The notes below the pieces were generated by a model. That model was not told the DNA's origin, ran no database searches, and saw only the letters and a list, made by a program, of their open reading frames with translations. A stretch of DNA of 64,000 nucleotides, from the NCBI GenBank assembly GCA_032622095.1, contig CP136061.1, positions 4,892,505-4,956,504 of the forward strand, written 5' to 3'. How positions within the stretch are numbered: the first letter of the stretch is position 1; each line of letters begins with the position of its first letter. This stretch comes from Siphonodentalium dalli (lineage: Eukaryota; Mollusca; Scaphopoda; Gadilida; Siphonodentaliidae). The position numbers and the translations under genes are program-made. This document shows, one piece after another, positions 61,731 through 64,000 of the stretch.

Positions 61731-61955
61731 CTAGGATGGGGGCCATCGGAGATAGGCTATTTTGAAATATATATGACGTCACAGCCGCATGGGAAATGGA
61801 CAAAATGTGACTTATCTAGAGTTCTAGAAATCGGATCTTGACGCGGTTTTCACCTTATAAGAAGGTTCGACGTCGCCGTCAATACAAAACAATAAAATAA
61901 CTAAAAATAGAGATGTTTCGCTAATTCACAAAAAAAAATAAACAAGAATAATCGT

Positions 61956-61972
61956 CACACACACACACACAC
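61956..61972 (+). repeat. (CA)n microsatellite
   Basis: Short uninterrupted CA run. Confidence 0.9.
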
Positions 61973-62124
61973 CCAACCCTCAACGTGGGTATATGATGAT
62001 CCGAAAGAATTGAGAATAACATAATATAAGTTATTATTTTATTTACGATGAAAATAAGTATTCCACACAGAGTCAAAGTTCAATAAACACGTTGAGTGTA
62101 AAATCCATAACCTCCAGGATTGCA

Positions 62125-62355
62125 TTATGTACACGCTAACGCTTCCATCTGTCCATCGTGCGTTAAATAACAAGCTTTCACATTCTCTAATTGAGGTAAA
62201 ACATTATTAACAGCGTCAATGTGTTGAAACAATACATCAAATTCCTGTTGGTTAATCGTACAGCCTTTCTTCGTTGGGTGCAAATGTTCAGATTCCTTCG
62301 GGGTGAAATACTGGCGTAAGTGTAATACATCATTATTGTGGTCTAAAACCGCATG
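62125..62355 (-). pseudogene. second PC4-like domain, right copy (frame-shifted, ends in nonsense)
   Basis: On the minus strand this frame overlaps the end of the 86-codon ORF by 23 bp in a different phase. It gives VLHLRQYFTPKESEHLHPTK, then KGCTINQQEFDVLFQHIDAV: again the PC4 'vdIReyf...PTkKGi.l...e...L...I' pattern, and a clearer match than domain 1. It ends at TAA 62127-62125. The same frame stays readable for about 15 codons more (CNPGG), so that stop looks like a lesion. The phase change relative to the first ORF is shared by the left arm, so it predates the arm duplication; alternatively it marks an intron or programmed frameshift. Confidence 0.5.
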
Positions 62356-63027
62356 TTAGATTGTGTCCCAGATGCACTTTATCCATAGGACTCCTGGATA
62401 CTAAATGTTCACCGATGGTCTTTATATTTTCAGTCAGACATTGCCATCTAGGTAAGCTCATACGAGCCCCGAATGTCGTAGGGATTTTGCATTCTTTCCA
62501 AATTCGTAAGTCAACGTATTTCCGGTCCTCATATTCACCGACTGTGAGAAATCGGTCCCTCCCTAAATTTTTGACGAGAATCTTAGAATCCATGATGTGT
62601 CTTTCTTTTCATTGAGCCATTTATGATATCACATCAAGTATCGACAGTTTATATACCTGCGGGGGTCGACGAAAAGCTATATATATATAGCAAACATGTC
62701 CGTACGTGTTTATATATATAGAGGGGGGATGAGTCCGAACATGTTATAAATATAGCGAATCGACCGGCCGGCAGAAAGCCGCGGTCATGTAAGGACACGT
62801 TTTAATCGATAATTTATCCAGCACGCTTCCCCCTCGCCGAGTGGACGCTGAGAGTAAATCGATATTGACTCGTATTATGTGACGTGATAATGTGTGGGCG
62901 GGTATCGGAAAGACGGCGGAGGTCATATCCGAATATGTTTTAATCGGACCTCAGTTCCTCCTTTCCTGTATGGCTATTCCAAACCCATTTAGTGCGATGC
63001 GTTTGAAACTATACAGAGCGTTATTAA
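62305..63027 (-). repeat. near-identical inverted arm, right
   Basis: Partner of 60104-60830. On its inner side the second PC4-like domain continues to 62125 beyond the arm, so this copy is the more complete. Confidence 0.9.
62333..62593 (-). CDS. PC4/p15-like single-strand DNA-binding protein, right copy
   Basis: 86 codons from ATG 62593-62591, identical in protein to the left copy except Arg for Ser before WQCL. The first PC4-like domain occupies roughly residues 10-66 and a second starts at about residue 70. The second is completed in the overlapping frame 62355-62125. Transcribed from the minus strand, convergent with the left copy. A separate 90-codon ATG frame (63351-63079) lies ~490 bp upstream on the same strand and may belong to the same element. 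PC4-type proteins typically act in the nucleus on single-stranded or melted DNA; here that role is inference from fold resemblance only. Confidence 0.55.
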   Translation of the reverse strand: MDSKILVKNLGRDRFLTVGEYEDRKYVDLRIWKECKIPTTFGARMSLPRWQCLTENIKTIGEHLVSRSPMDKVHLGHNLTCGFRPQ

Positions 63028-63078
63028 CTCTTTAGTTCCCACACTAGCTGTATAAGCCACCCCGTCATCTCCCTGCAG

Positions 63079-63351
63079 CTATAACATGATACCGACGGTG
63101 TGTTCCCGGGTATATATCAAGTACCAGACGCTATTTCCCCATAAGTATTTGGCTTGTCGGAAAGTATCCCGTTGCTCCATAAATGGTGGTAAACCTGTTA
63201 CTGTGTTGACGCAGTGAGGGTAATCTATTGGAGTGACAGCTCCAACAGGGGATAATGAGCGTAAGCCAAGACGTGTGTCGTAATATGAGAAAGAAAAATC
63301 GACACCTGAGTATAAGAGCCTTGGGCAAGCTAGTATCGTTGATTTTTTCAT
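63079..63351 (-). CDS. unidentified 90-aa ORF upstream of the PC4-like gene
   Basis: ATG at 63351-63349, stop at 63079-63081. The sequence (LLYSGVDFSFSYYDTRLGLR, TPIDYPHCVNTVTGLPPFM, RDTFRQAKYLWGNSVWYLIY) is rich in aromatic residues, uses balanced codons and reads like a compact globular domain rather than random frame. No signal peptide, membrane segment or catalytic motif is evident, and I recognise no family. It is not duplicated in the left arm. Same strand as the right PC4-like copy. Confidence 0.35.
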   Translation of the reverse strand: MKKSTILACPRLLYSGVDFSFSYYDTRLGLRSLSPVGAVTPIDYPHCVNTVTGLPPFMEQRDTFRQAKYLWGNSVWYLIYTREHTVGIML

Positions 63352-63359
63352 TGGGATTA

Positions 63360-64000
63360 GTTCAATATCAGTATATTAAACTATATGTATTGTGCGTTTC
63401 GTCAGCTCTGAAATGTTGCTTTTAATATTCCATACAAAATGTGATTACATGCACACGAATGTCACATTGTGACAATAAAATATGTCTTATACAAATGATC
63501 CTTGCTCAGGATTTAGACCCGTCTTATTTGGAAAAAGTCACCAACTCCCAAAAGTATTTTGTAAACAATTCAAAGCAAATGTGTTCTGTTTTCTTCTTAT
63601 CTAGAAGACAATTCAAGAGAGGATATCTATAATATTTTAAGTGGATACCAGAAATATCTCATGATATGGCCCAAGGACTAAATTTTGCGACCAACTTGTC
63701 GTGACCGAAAGTACATTGTTTCTGGAGATAATGAGTTTCTGTTACTACTGCCAGAAATAACGAATTTCCGCTGGCGAAAAGTGCAGCTAGTCGCTCGCGA
63801 AAATAAATAAATATATTTGTCCGGTATCAATTCAGAACGATATATATCCTCTATTTCGTTCAGCCAAAATAACGCGATGTCGCACTACGAAATTCAAGTA
63901 ATGTTTCAAAATATATTTTCAAAACGGTGATGTTTGCGATTGTTTATTACTATAAACTAACATGCAAATGTAACATTTATCAGCATTTTCGACTTCAAAA
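63360..64000. other. unassigned sequence at the window end
   Basis: No gene or repeat recognised. The short plus frame 63441-63632 has no motif. Confidence 0.35.

Overview
The window looks like a gene-poor, repeat-rich piece of an invertebrate genome, most likely a mollusc or another lophotrochozoan. The evidence is spliced genes with phase-1 extracellular exons (SRCR, EB/EGF-like), BEL/Pao and Ty3/gypsy retroelements, a non-LTR reverse-transcriptase relic, a tRNA-headed SINE with an (AATC)n tail, and many AT-rich dispersed repeats. No bacterial operons, CRISPR arrays, rRNA genes or intact tRNA genes were seen.

Main host gene (minus strand). Five exons fit one type I membrane receptor read from about 44.0 kb down to 0.4 kb: a signal-peptide exon (43968-43872), two 297-bp SRCR exons (43232-42936 and 39710-39414), a six-cysteine EB/EGF-like exon (2010-1873) and a transmembrane exon (531-402). 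Every junction between them is phase 1 with GT/AG borders. If all belong to one gene, most of the window is a single intron of about 37 kb filled with repeats. A split into two genes is possible; the cytoplasmic end is not identified.

Repeats inside that intron, left to right: a 175-bp array of four 129-bp palindromes with TA duplications (4.85-5.50 kb); short tandem duplications (5.7-7.6 kb); a decayed BEL/Pao element with a candidate LTR (8.4-11.0 kb), abutting an unidentified decayed coding sequence (7.74-8.69 kb); three copies of a ~1.6-kb repeat X (11.3, 21.5 and 32.2 kb); two copies of a block S holding a 37-bp minisatellite (13.76-19.08 and 27.60-32.03 kb); a 2.18-kb insertion with two large palindromes (19.08-21.26 kb); a foldback element with ~1.2-kb arms (23.1-27.3 kb); a zinc-finger-like ORF (35.1 kb); a SINE (37.3 kb); and local duplications (37-39.2 kb).

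Right of the SRCR exons lie a LINE fragment (40.8-41.2 kb), a TCA microsatellite, and, beyond exon 1, a largely featureless stretch. A broken Ty3/gypsy element follows (46.8-50.6 kb), then low-complexity arrays (51.2-52.3 kb) and a ~155-bp tandem array (55.1-56.7 kb).

The region 57.4-63.4 kb is a nest of inverted repeats. Its centrepiece is a pair of convergent ~725-bp arms (60104-60830 and 62305-63027), each encoding the same 86-residue protein with one base difference. It resembles the PC4/p15 single-strand-DNA-binding coactivator fold. The right copy continues in another frame into a second PC4-like domain. A separate 90-codon ATG ORF lies just upstream on the same strand. This is the best candidate for an undescribed element.
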